This document shows positions 7,382 through 15,416 of a DNA stretch of 64,000 nucleotides, piece by piece. The translations under genes were made by a program, and so were the position numbers. The notes below the pieces were generated by a model. That model saw nothing but the letters and a program-made list of their open reading frames with translations. It had not been told where the DNA came from and searched no databases. The stretch's first letter is position 1. Each line of letters starts with the position of its first letter. The stretch lies in contig NZ_LT599032.1 in the NCBI RefSeq assembly GCF_900079725.1, forward strand, positions 1,642,209 through 1,706,208, written 5' to 3'. The stretch comes from an uncultured Dysgonomonas sp. (GTDB taxonomy: Bacteria > Bacteroidota > Bacteroidia > Bacteroidales > Dysgonomonadaceae).

Positions 7382-9388
7382 ATGCTTAAACTGATAAAAA
7401 ACGATCCGTGGTTAGAACCTTATGCGGAAGCAATAGAAGGACGATACGACTATGTGTTGAAAAGAGAAGCGGCTATAACCAATAATGGGAAAATAACCCT
7501 TTCCGATTTTGCATCGGGACATCTTTATTTCGGTTTGCATAAAACTGCCCGTATGTGGATATTCAGGGAATGGGCCCCGAATGCTACAGCCATATATATG
7601 GTAGGTGATTTCAACAACTGGCAGAAACAGGATGACTATAAACTCAACCGTAAAGATGGCGGTGAATGGGAGTTGAAACTGCCTTTGAGTAAAATAAAGC
7701 ATGGCGACCTGTTCAAACTTATCATGTCTTGGGACGGTGGCGAAGCCGAAAGAATCCCGGCTTGGGCCACACGCGTTGTACAGGACGACCATACCAAAAT
7801 ATTCAGTGCACAGGTCTGGTTTCCCGAAGTTCCATATGAATTCAGGAAAAAAACATTTAAGCCAAAAACCGACCCATTGCTGATTTACGAATGCCATATA
7901 GGTATGGCGGCCGAATCGGAAAAGGTCAGCACGTACGAAGAGTTCAGGCTGAATATCCTTCCCCGCATTAAGGAAGATGGTTACAATACCATACAGATAA
8001 TGGCCATTCAGGAGCATCCATACTACGGTTCGTTCGGATACCATGTCTCCAGTTTCTTCGCAGCATCCTCCCGCTTCGGCACTCCCGACGAGTTGAAACA
8101 TCTGATTGACGACGCTCACACTATGGGTATCGCGGTTATTATGGATATTGTACATTCCCATGCCGTGAAAAATGAAGTGGAAGGCCTGGGACGTTTCGAC
8201 GGATCATACTCCCAATACTTCCATGAAGGAGACAGGCGGGAACATCCGGCCTGGGATTCGCTGAATTTCAATTACAGTAAGGATGAAGTCATGCACTTCC
8301 TACTTTCGAACTGTAGATACTGGCTGGAAGAATACAAATTCGACGGATTCCGCTTCGATGGAGTAACCTCAATGTTATATTACAGCCACGGGCTAGGTGA
8401 TAACTTCACCGATTATCAGGATTACTTCAATGGCAATGAGGATGGGGACGCGATCTGCTATCTCACCTTAGCCAATAAACTGATACATGAGGTAAACCCC
8501 AAAGCGATCACCATAGCCGAAGAGGTTAGCGGGATGCCCGGACTGGCAGCCAAGATCAAAGACGGCGGCTACGGATTCGATTACCGTATGGCGATGAATA
8601 TACCCGACTACTGGATTAAAATAATCAAAGAACGCAAAGACGAAGACTGGCATCCGACAGGTATCTTCTGGGAATTGACCAACAGGCGTGAAGACGAAAA
8701 GACAATCTCATACGCCGAAAGCCACGACCAGGCTCTGGTGGGAGACAAAACAATTATTTTTAGGCTAATAGACGCAGATATGTACTGGTATATGTCGAAA
8801 CATTACGGCAGTTCATATCAGACAGACAGAGGTATCGCCCTGCATAAGATAATCCGCCTTGTTACAGCATCGACTATTAATGGCGGCTATCTCAATTTCA
8901 TGGGGAATGAATTCGGACACCCTGAATGGGTAGACTTCCCCCGTGAAGGCAACGGGTGGTCATACAAATACGCACGCAGGCAGTGGTGGCTGGCAGATAA
9001 TCACGACCTTAAATATCACTATCTGGGCGACTTCGACAAAGCAATGCTCACTCTGATCAGTAGTATTAAAGGATTCCAGAAAACGCCTGTCATCAGATTG
9101 TGGGACAAGGACGAAGACCAAGTATTGGCCTTTATGCGCGAAGATTATATATTTGTATTCAACTTTAATCCGAGTCAATCATTTGTCGATTACGGATTTC
9201 TCGCACCTGAAGGAAAATACAAGGTAGTATTAGATACGGATTCGCCCGCCTTCGGAGGCAATGGGCTTACTGATGACTCTGTCGAGCATTTCACCGTTTC
9301 CGACGAATTGTATCACAAAGATGGTAAAGGCTGGCTGAAACTATATATACCGGCCAGGACTGCTTTTGTATTAAAGAAAATAAATTAA
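7382..9388 (+). CDS. glgB: 1,4-alpha-glucan branching enzyme, eukaryote-like type
   Basis: This 668-aa enzyme makes alpha-1,6 branches in glycogen. A CBM48 domain (about 45-150) precedes a GH13 barrel with the nucleophile in DGFRFDG (Asp326), the acid/base Glu380 in AEEVSG and the transition-state Asp449 in SHDQ, then a C-terminal beta domain. The N-terminus (DPWLEPYAEAI ... HLYFGLHKT ... REWAPNATAIYMVGDFNNW) resembles eukaryotic GBE1 and plant branching enzymes more than the longer E. coli type. It is followed by a clear terminator, with no glgA, glgC or glgP nearby. Confidence 0.95.
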   Translation: MLKLIKNDPWLEPYAEAIEGRYDYVLKREAAITNNGKITLSDFASGHLYFGLHKTARMWIFREWAPNATAIYMVGDFNNWQKQDDYKLNRKDGGEWELKLPLSKIKHGDLFKLIMSWDGGEAERIPAWATRVVQDDHTKIFSAQVWFPEVPYEFRKKTFKPKTDPLLIYECHIGMAAESEKVSTYEEFRLNILPRIKEDGYNTIQIMAIQEHPYYGSFGYHVSSFFAASSRFGTPDELKHLIDDAHTMGIAVIMDIVHSHAVKNEVEGLGRFDGSYSQYFHEGDRREHPAWDSLNFNYSKDEVMHFLLSNCRYWLEEYKFDGFRFDGVTSMLYYSHGLGDNFTDYQDYFNGNEDGDAICYLTLANKLIHEVNPKAITIAEEVSGMPGLAAKIKDGGYGFDYRMAMNIPDYWIKIIKERKDEDWHPTGIFWELTNRREDEKTISYAESHDQALVGDKTIIFRLIDADMYWYMSKHYGSSYQTDRGIALHKIIRLVTASTINGGYLNFMGNEFGHPEWVDFPREGNGWSYKYARRQWWLADNHDLKYHYLGDFDKAMLTLISSIKGFQKTPVIRLWDKDEDQVLAFMREDYIFVFNFNPSQSFVDYGFLAPEGKYKVVLDTDSPAFGGNGLTDDSVEHFTVSDELYHKDGKGWLKLYIPARTAFVLKKIN

Positions 9389-9401
9389 GGGATAAATAAC
9401 T

Positions 9402-9438
9402 AACGGACTGGATAATGAAAATTACCGGTCCGTTTTTG
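9402..9438 (+). terminator. glgB terminator
   Basis: Arms AACGGACTGG (9402-9411) and CCGGTCCGTT (9425-9434) pair over 10 bp with one G-T wobble. A T-run follows, 13 bp past the glgB stop codon. Confidence 0.88.
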
Positions 9439-9533
9439 TTCGGCACAGAACGATTTTTATCTTTTATAAACATTCGGGGCTGTTCGCTGTTCAATAGAAG
9501 AAACGAAACGCTGCGAAATAGACAAAGTTTGAT

Positions 9534-9541
9534 TACTTTTG
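9534..9541 (+). promoter_or_regulatory. manA promoter -7 box TACTTTTG
   Basis: This TAnnTTTG match lies 30 bp before the ATG at 9572. Because the box ends at 9541, an upstream in-frame ATG at 9539 would not be in the transcript, which decides the manA start. Confidence 0.65.
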
Positions 9542-9571
9542 CATAAGAATTTTAATATAACGTGTAATAAG

Positions 9572-10546
9572 ATGAATTTATATCCATTAAAGTTTAAACC
9601 CATCCTTAAATCCATTATCTGGGGTGGAGATGAAATATGTAAATTTAAAGGTGTGACACCTGAGCAGGACGGCATCGGCGAAAGCTGGGAGATATCCAGT
9701 GTAAAAGGCAACGTTTCTGTCGTAGCTAACGGAGAACTGGAAAATAAAGATCTGAGCGAAATAATAGATACTTACAAAGCTCAGTTGGTAGGGAAAAAGA
9801 ATTTCGAGACTTTTGGCAACACATTCCCTTTGCTTATCAAATTTATTGATGCCCGCGACAATCTTTCCATACAAGTACATCCCGACGATGAACTGGCAAA
9901 GAAAAGACACGATTCGTTCGGTAAAACGGAAATGTGGTATGTTATAAACGCTACGCCATCAGCGTTCCTGTATTCAGGTTTCGAAAAACAAATGACTCCG
10001 GAATCATACGTTAAAAGCATCGAAGACAATACATTTGTTGACTCTTTGGCCAAACATGACGTAAAGGCAGGCGATGTATTCTTCCTTCCCGCAGGACGCG
10101 TGCATGCTATCGGTGCCGGAACATTCATTGCCGAGATACAGCAAACATCGAATATCACATACCGCATCTACGACTATAACCGTAAAGATGCAAACGGAAA
10201 CGGACGCGAACTTCATACCGAACTGGCGAAGGATGCAATAGATTTTAAATTATACGATAATTATAAAAACTCCTATACAAGAGCGGAGAATCAACCTGTA
10301 AGATTGGAATCGTGCCGATACTTTACCACGAATCTGCTGGAGGTAACTAAAGATATTACCAGAGATTACAGTGATATCGACTCGTTTGTCGCTTACATCT
10401 GTATGGGGGGAGCTTGCGGTATCAAAGACGATAAAGGAAATGACCTGTCTGTAAAGCAAGGTGAAACAATCCTCATTCCGGCCGATACCAAAAGTGTTAC
10501 AATCAGTCCGGAAGGCAATGTATTGCTTCTCGAAACGTATGTCTAA
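9572..10546 (+). CDS. manA: Mannose-6-phosphate isomerase, class I
   Basis: This 324-aa cupin enzyme interconverts mannose-6-phosphate and fructose-6-phosphate, feeding GDP-mannose or glycolysis. Zinc ligands are visible in LSIQVHPDD (Gln101, His103), KTEMWYVI (Glu120) and GRVHAIGAGT (His178). The Arg of NITYRIYDYNRK is the expected catalytic residue. The start at 9572 (MNLYPLKFKP) was chosen over an in-frame ATG at 9539, which overlaps the promoter box. A terminator-like hairpin follows (10574-10614) before hemH. Confidence 0.95.
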   Translation: MNLYPLKFKPILKSIIWGGDEICKFKGVTPEQDGIGESWEISSVKGNVSVVANGELENKDLSEIIDTYKAQLVGKKNFETFGNTFPLLIKFIDARDNLSIQVHPDDELAKKRHDSFGKTEMWYVINATPSAFLYSGFEKQMTPESYVKSIEDNTFVDSLAKHDVKAGDVFFLPAGRVHAIGAGTFIAEIQQTSNITYRIYDYNRKDANGNGRELHTELAKDAIDFKLYDNYKNSYTRAENQPVRLESCRYFTTNLLEVTKDITRDYSDIDSFVAYICMGGACGIKDDKGNDLSVKQGETILIPADTKSVTISPEGNVLLLETYV

Positions 10547-10573
10547 AGGCAATTGAAAATATAAAACAATAGG

Positions 10574-10618
10574 AATACCACATATTTTCAGACAAAACGG
10601 AAATCTGTGGTATTTGTA
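10574..10618 (+). terminator. Terminator-like hairpin between manA and hemH
   Basis: AATACCACA (10574-10582) pairs perfectly with TGTGGTATT (10606-10614), and TTTTC with GAAA inside. The weak tail TGTATTT follows. It ends 16 bp before the hemH start, so it could attenuate rather than fully stop transcription. Confidence 0.55.
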
Positions 10619-10630
10619 TTTAAGGAAATT

Positions 10631-11590
10631 ATGAAAGGAGTATTATTAGTAAACACAGGTAGCCCTAAAACATGTACCCGACCGGATGTGAAGTTCTTTA
10701 TCAGGGCAATGCTTTCCGATCCGTACGTCATGACCGTGCCTGATTGGTTCCGTCCTATTCTGGTCAACGGGCTTATAATTCCTTTGAGACAATTCAGTTC
10801 CACCGCCCATTACAGGATGATCTGGGATCACACAAAGGAAGATTCGCCCCTGCTCGACCATGCTAAATCCCTGGCAAAAAAACTTGAAACCCTAACGGAA
10901 ATGCCTGTCGAGGTGGCGATGAGATACGGGCAGCCCGATGTACAACTGGCACTGGAAAGGCTGATGGCTAAAAACAACAGGTTACATGAGGTTGTTGTAT
11001 TACCATTATTTCCCCAGTATGCAGAATCTTCTTACAAAACGGTAGTTGATGAAGTAGGCAAAATATTTTTCAAACGGCCATACCCTTTCCGGTTGAGAGT
11101 AATAGAACCCTATTTCCGGCATCCGGCATATATATCAGCTCTGGCAAAAAGTATCAAACCATACATAGCAGAAGGTTTCGATAAACTGATATTCACATTC
11201 CATAGTCTGCCTCTCTCCCATGTAGAAGAGGGCTGGAAAAAAGGGAAAGAATTCGATTATGTTTATCAGACCAAAGAAACCGTCCGTCTCGTATTGAAAG
11301 ATCTGGATATGGAAATGAAAAGGACCAGACAGGTATATCACTCGGCAATGGGCAAAAAATGGCTTGGTCCAAGCCTGGACGAAGTAATAGAAGAACAGGC
11401 CGCAGAAAAGGCAAAAAAACTGCTGGTAGTGGCGCCGGGTTTTGCTGCCGACAATCTGGAAACACTATACGACATCAATATAAAAGCAAAAGAACTCTTT
11501 ATCGATAAAGGAGGGGCGCAATTAACATTTATCCCCTGCCTCAACAGTGAAGACTACTGGGTAGAAAGCGTTGCTAAAATAATTTCTTAG
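10631..11590 (+). CDS. hemH: Ferrochelatase
   Basis: This 319-aa enzyme inserts Fe2+ into protoporphyrin IX, the last step of heme synthesis. Family marks are MKGVLLVNTGSP at the N-terminus, VVVLPLFPQYAESSYKT (121-137), the catalytic His191 in FTFHSLPLSH and Glu277 in APGFAADNLET. The start at 10631 was preferred to an in-frame codon 24 bp upstream because the family begins at this methionine and the earlier one lies against the hairpin. Other heme genes are absent. Many Bacteroidales take up porphyrin and keep only late steps, but the window cannot show that here. Confidence 0.95.
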   Translation: MKGVLLVNTGSPKTCTRPDVKFFIRAMLSDPYVMTVPDWFRPILVNGLIIPLRQFSSTAHYRMIWDHTKEDSPLLDHAKSLAKKLETLTEMPVEVAMRYGQPDVQLALERLMAKNNRLHEVVVLPLFPQYAESSYKTVVDEVGKIFFKRPYPFRLRVIEPYFRHPAYISALAKSIKPYIAEGFDKLIFTFHSLPLSHVEEGWKKGKEFDYVYQTKETVRLVLKDLDMEMKRTRQVYHSAMGKKWLGPSLDEVIEEQAAEKAKKLLVVAPGFAADNLETLYDINIKAKELFIDKGGAQLTFIPCLNSEDYWVESVAKIIS

Positions 11591-11611
11591 AATGAATACT
11601 CCCGAGGGCTA

Positions 11612-12772
11612 ATGAAACGTATATTATTTTTCAATGACAGTCTTGTAATGGGCGGTACCGAGATACTGTTGGTCGACCTCCTCAATCACCTGGCGACTAA
11701 AGCTCGAATCACCCTTCTTTTACCGGAGCCATCCGATAAGGATGTATTGTTGCGTAAGGTATCTCCGGCTGTTTCTATAAAATATCTGTACCCGGATGGC
11801 CTCCCTCATTTTCAAAAAAAAATATGGGAAAATATAATGATTTTCTTCCCCCGAATGTTTGCCAGACAGAAAGGTATTTCCGAAAGTGAGTATGATGAAA
11901 TTGTTTGTTTCAAGGAAACATTCTTCGCCCGCATTTTTGCAAAAATGAACATTCCTAAAATACTCTGGATACATAACATCGTTTATAAAAGAAAGTATGA
12001 AGCCAGATCTTTCAGGGAAAAAGTTTCTGTGTGGCTGAATAAAAAACAAATAAAACGAGTAGAACGGTCTTATAATAGCTTCGACAAAGTTATATGTGTG
12101 TCCGATGCTGCAAAGAACACTTATCTATCGGTCTTGCATGAAGGAAAGGCTCCAAAACAAGATATCAGCGTACTATATAACGCCATTGACCTGACCAAAG
12201 TAAAAGAAAAGGCGAAAGAACCAATCATTGATTTACCCCAAAGTGAAACCAACTTCATACTTATAACAAGAACCTCTCCTGAAAAACGGATCGACAGGCT
12301 TATCAACACCATTATACGGCTCAAAGATGAGGGCTACAAGTTCCATGTCTATATAATAGGCGATGGAATGGATAACCGGACAATGGGAGAAGAACTGACA
12401 GAAAAAGAAATAAATGGAATGGTCACTCTCAAAGGCCGGATAGACAATCCTTTTCCTTATATTCTGCAAAGCAAATGGTCTTTGTGTGTCTCGGAACGCG
12501 AGAGTTTTTCTCTCGTTCTGCTGGAATCGATGGCACTAAAGACTCCTGTGATAACAACCGACTGCGGAGGCCCGCGCGACATTGTGGATGGAGGCAAATA
12601 CGGCATACTGGTCGACAATAGTGCAGAAGGTGTTTACAGGGGGATGAAATCAGTATTAGACAATCCCTCTCTTTCCCTTGAATACAGTGCGCATCTGGAC
12701 GAAGCTGTATCAAGGTTCGATTATAAGGGATGGCTAAATAGTGTGGAAATACTACTTGCAGTTGAAGGATGA
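11612..12772 (+). CDS. Glycosyltransferase family 4 protein
   Basis: This 386-aa GT-B enzyme has GGTE (14-17) in the N-terminal Rossmann half and, in the C-terminal half, TSPEKRIDRLI (221-231) and the Ex7E motif ESFSLVLLE (297-305) that binds the nucleotide-sugar donor. It resembles enzymes that build LPS core or surface polysaccharide and probably acts at the cytoplasmic face of the inner membrane. It follows hemH by 21 bp but shares no pathway with it. Donor and acceptor sugars cannot be told from sequence. Confidence 0.9.
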   Translation: MKRILFFNDSLVMGGTEILLVDLLNHLATKARITLLLPEPSDKDVLLRKVSPAVSIKYLYPDGLPHFQKKIWENIMIFFPRMFARQKGISESEYDEIVCFKETFFARIFAKMNIPKILWIHNIVYKRKYEARSFREKVSVWLNKKQIKRVERSYNSFDKVICVSDAAKNTYLSVLHEGKAPKQDISVLYNAIDLTKVKEKAKEPIIDLPQSETNFILITRTSPEKRIDRLINTIIRLKDEGYKFHVYIIGDGMDNRTMGEELTEKEINGMVTLKGRIDNPFPYILQSKWSLCVSERESFSLVLLESMALKTPVITTDCGGPRDIVDGGKYGILVDNSAEGVYRGMKSVLDNPSLSLEYSAHLDEAVSRFDYKGWLNSVEILLAVEG

Positions 12773-12941
12773 AGACAGCTGAATTTCAATATTATTTCGT
12801 AAATTTGCATCATATTTATCGCTCCTATTTATTAACAATCAGGCAGACTTTTCAACAAGATATACATTGTTACACAAATTTAACACTCACTTCCTGTTTT
12901 TTATTATTTAATTTGTCATCAAAAAATATTAATAGCTTTTT

Positions 12942-13706
12942 ATGGGAAAAATAATCGCATTAGCCAACCAAAAAGGCGGCGTAGGAAAAACAACAACTAC
13001 AATCAATCTGGCAGCATCCTTGGCAGCTCTTGAGAAAAAAGTTTTGGTAGTCGATGCTGATCCGCAAGCCAACGCCTCTTCGGGTTTGGGCATTGATATT
13101 AAAAAAGTAAGCAAGACTATCTACGAATGCCTGATCGGCACAGCTTCTCCCAAAGAAGCAATCGTATCCACAGAGATAGAACGGCTTTATGTATTACCAT
13201 CCCATATCAACCTGGTAGGGGCTGAACTGGAAATGCTGAATGTGGAAAACAGGGAAAAGCAATTGCGGGAAGTTCTTGTTCCACTCAAGCCGGATTATGA
13301 CTATATTCTGATAGATTGTTCACCTTCATTAGGGCTGATAACCGTAAATGCCCTTACTGCGGCAGACTCGATCATTATACCTGTACAATGTGAATATTTT
13401 GCACTGGAAGGAATCAGTAAATTACTCAATACAATAAAAATAATTAAAAATAAACTGAACCCGGCCCTCGAAATAGAAGGCTTCCTTCTCACCATGTATG
13501 ATGCTCGTTTGCGTCTGGCCAACCAGATATACGAAGAAGTGAAGAGCCATTTCCAGGAACTGGTTTTTACTACTGTAATACAGCGGAATGTGAAGCTTAG
13601 CGAATCGCAAAGCTTTGCCCAACCGGTGCTTGTTTATGATGCCGCATCGAAAGGTTCTGTAAATCATATGCAGCTGGCACAAGAACTTATTGAGAAAAAT
13701 TCTTAA
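12942..13706 (+). CDS. parA: Chromosome partitioning ATPase ParA (Soj)
   Basis: This 254-aa protein has the deviant Walker A motif KGGVGKTT (11-18), followed by DADPQANASSGLG and, later, the Walker B region YILIDCSPSLG. Length and sequence fit chromosomal ParA/Soj, which forms ATP-dependent dimers on nucleoid DNA and moves ParB-parS complexes. It lies 35 bp before parB in a standard parAB pair. A TAAATTTG box at 12800-12807 is a possible promoter with a long leader. No obvious parS palindrome was noticed nearby. Confidence 0.96.
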   Translation: MGKIIALANQKGGVGKTTTTINLAASLAALEKKVLVVDADPQANASSGLGIDIKKVSKTIYECLIGTASPKEAIVSTEIERLYVLPSHINLVGAELEMLNVENREKQLREVLVPLKPDYDYILIDCSPSLGLITVNALTAADSIIIPVQCEYFALEGISKLLNTIKIIKNKLNPALEIEGFLLTMYDARLRLANQIYEEVKSHFQELVFTTVIQRNVKLSESQSFAQPVLVYDAASKGSVNHMQLAQELIEKNS

Positions 13707-13741
13707 CTTTGCTTTTCTGATTAAATACTTAATAAATTGTT

Positions 13742-14650
13742 ATGGCTAAGAGAATGGTGCTAGGAAGAGGGTTGGACGCCCTTATTACCATTGATGAAGT
13801 AAAAACCGAAGGATCCTCTTCAATCAACGAAATAGAGTTATCCAAAATACAGGTAAACCCTGATCAGCCCCGGCATGTATTCGATGAAGAAGCATTGCAG
13901 GAACTGGCAGCATCTATTCGTCAGATAGGAGTTATCCAACCCATAACACTGCGCAAGATAGACGATGATTTATATCAGATCATAGCAGGAGAAAGACGGT
14001 ACAGGGCCTCTTCAATTGCCGGATTAAGTTCAATCCCGGCATATATCCGTACTGCCGAAGATGAAACTGTGATGGAAATGGCTCTGATAGAGAACATACA
14101 GCGTGAAGACCTGAATTCCATAGAAATTGCGCTGGCCTACCAGAATCTTATCGAAGCATATAATCTCACTCAGGAACGCCTTAGTGAGCGCATTGGTAAA
14201 AAGAGAACGACTATAGCCAATTATCTGCGTCTGTTAAAATTACCCGCTGAGATACAAATGGGTATCAGAGACAAGAAAATAGACATGGCGCATGCACGCA
14301 CTCTGGTCACACTCGAAGACGCAGCTGCACAATTGGAAGTTTACGAACTGATACTCGAAGAAGGTTTATCAGTAAGGAAAGTAGAAGAATACGTAAGAGC
14401 AATAGCCAAAGGGGAAAAACTGGAGGACTTGCTCAAAGAAGAAAAAGTAGTAGAAACAGTAAAAAAATCAGGAGTTAAAAAAGCTACTCCCGAAGAATTC
14501 GAGATACTAAAGACTCACTTATCGAAGTTCTTCTCCACCAAGGTACAACTTACCTGTAACGATAAGGGAAAGGGTAAGATAAGTATTCCGTTCAAAACAG
14601 AAGAAGAACTGGAGAGAATTATTTCGATATTTGACCAATTGAAAAAATAA
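13742..14650 (+). CDS. parB: Chromosome partitioning protein ParB (Spo0J)
   Basis: This 302-aa CTPase-clamp protein starts GRGLDALI and has the ParB/Srx nucleotide box with GERRYRAS, followed by ALIENIQREDLNSIE and a helix-turn-helix that reads parS. The C-terminal segment is the dimerisation domain. With ParA it segregates replicated origins and loads SMC. It is followed after 27 bp by a DUF5683 gene and then the LysM transglycosylase, an arrangement seen in many Bacteroidetes. Confidence 0.96.
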   Translation: MAKRMVLGRGLDALITIDEVKTEGSSSINEIELSKIQVNPDQPRHVFDEEALQELAASIRQIGVIQPITLRKIDDDLYQIIAGERRYRASSIAGLSSIPAYIRTAEDETVMEMALIENIQREDLNSIEIALAYQNLIEAYNLTQERLSERIGKKRTTIANYLRLLKLPAEIQMGIRDKKIDMAHARTLVTLEDAAAQLEVYELILEEGLSVRKVEEYVRAIAKGEKLEDLLKEEKVVETVKKSGVKKATPEEFEILKTHLSKFFSTKVQLTCNDKGKGKISIPFKTEEELERIISIFDQLKK

Positions 14651-14677
14651 AACGAGGTATTTTCCGTAATATTATAT

Positions 14678-15361
14678 ATGAGGAGAGGTTTATTTATTTG
14701 TTTATGGTGCATATTAGGAGGGACACTTCTTCCGCTGAATGCACAAGAACCTCAAGTTCAGGATTCAGTGCTTCGTTCAGATAGTAAACGTTTACCTGCC
14801 GATACTGTAAAACCGTTGATAAGCGAAAAAGCTGTGGTTTTAGTGGATTCGGTAATTACAATAAGTAAACATGAATTTAAACCCGATTCGAAAAAAGCAG
14901 TCATATATTCTGCTATTTTTCCGGGATTAGGGCAATTTTATAATCGTAAGTACTGGAAACTACCGATTGTATATGGAGGAGCACTCGGACTCACTTATGC
15001 CATTACATGGAATGGGCGGGTATATAATGATTACAATCAGGCATTCCGGGATTTAGTAACAGGCTCCGGTACCAGCTATACGAATTATTTAAGACCTGGA
15101 CAAACTGTCGACGACTATGGCCGCGACAGACTACAATCGGCTCTGAAGAGCAAAAAGGATTTCTATAGAAGAAACAGGGACTTGGCCATTATTGCGGCCG
15201 TGGGTGTGTATGCGCTATGCATGATCGATGCTTATGTAGATGCGCAACTGTACGATTTTGATATGTCACCGGATCTCTCCATGAGAGTTACACCAGTATT
15301 CTGGCCAGCGACATCTTATTCTAAAGCCTCGGTAGGGCTTCAATGTAGTATAAATTTTTAA
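14678..15361 (+). CDS. DUF5683 domain-containing protein
   Basis: This 227-aa protein has a signal peptide (MRRGLFICLWCILGGTLLPLNAQ, cleavage near residue 23) and then the DUF5683 core. That core includes KKAVIYSAIFPGLGQFYNRKYWKLP, a glycine-rich hydrophobic segment, YGGALGLTYAITWNGRVYNDY, and a second hydrophobic stretch, AIIAAVGVYALCMIDAYVDA. These proteins are envelope proteins of unknown function, repeatedly linked to parAB and lytic transglycosylase genes in Bacteroidota. It is inferred to be in the same transcript as parAB. Confidence 0.88.
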   Translation: MRRGLFICLWCILGGTLLPLNAQEPQVQDSVLRSDSKRLPADTVKPLISEKAVVLVDSVITISKHEFKPDSKKAVIYSAIFPGLGQFYNRKYWKLPIVYGGALGLTYAITWNGRVYNDYNQAFRDLVTGSGTSYTNYLRPGQTVDDYGRDRLQSALKSKKDFYRRNRDLAIIAAVGVYALCMIDAYVDAQLYDFDMSPDLSMRVTPVFWPATSYSKASVGLQCSINF

Positions 15362-15416
15362 ACTTGCAGAAATCTCACTTTATGAGAAGCTCTGCAAATA
15401 CCATTAAGGGACACTT

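Noticed and set aside
7412-8161. A 249-residue minus-strand open frame opposite glgB
   Set aside because: The plus-strand branching enzyme is complete and well supported. The antisense frame shows no recognisable domain.
9539-9571. Upstream ATG of manA as the start codon
   Set aside because: The predicted promoter box TACTTTTG covers 9534-9541, so this ATG would not be transcribed, and family alignment begins at 9572.
12773-12941. parS site search near parAB
   Set aside because: No 16-bp palindrome resembling TGTTCCACGTGGAACA was found by eye here or elsewhere around parA-parB.
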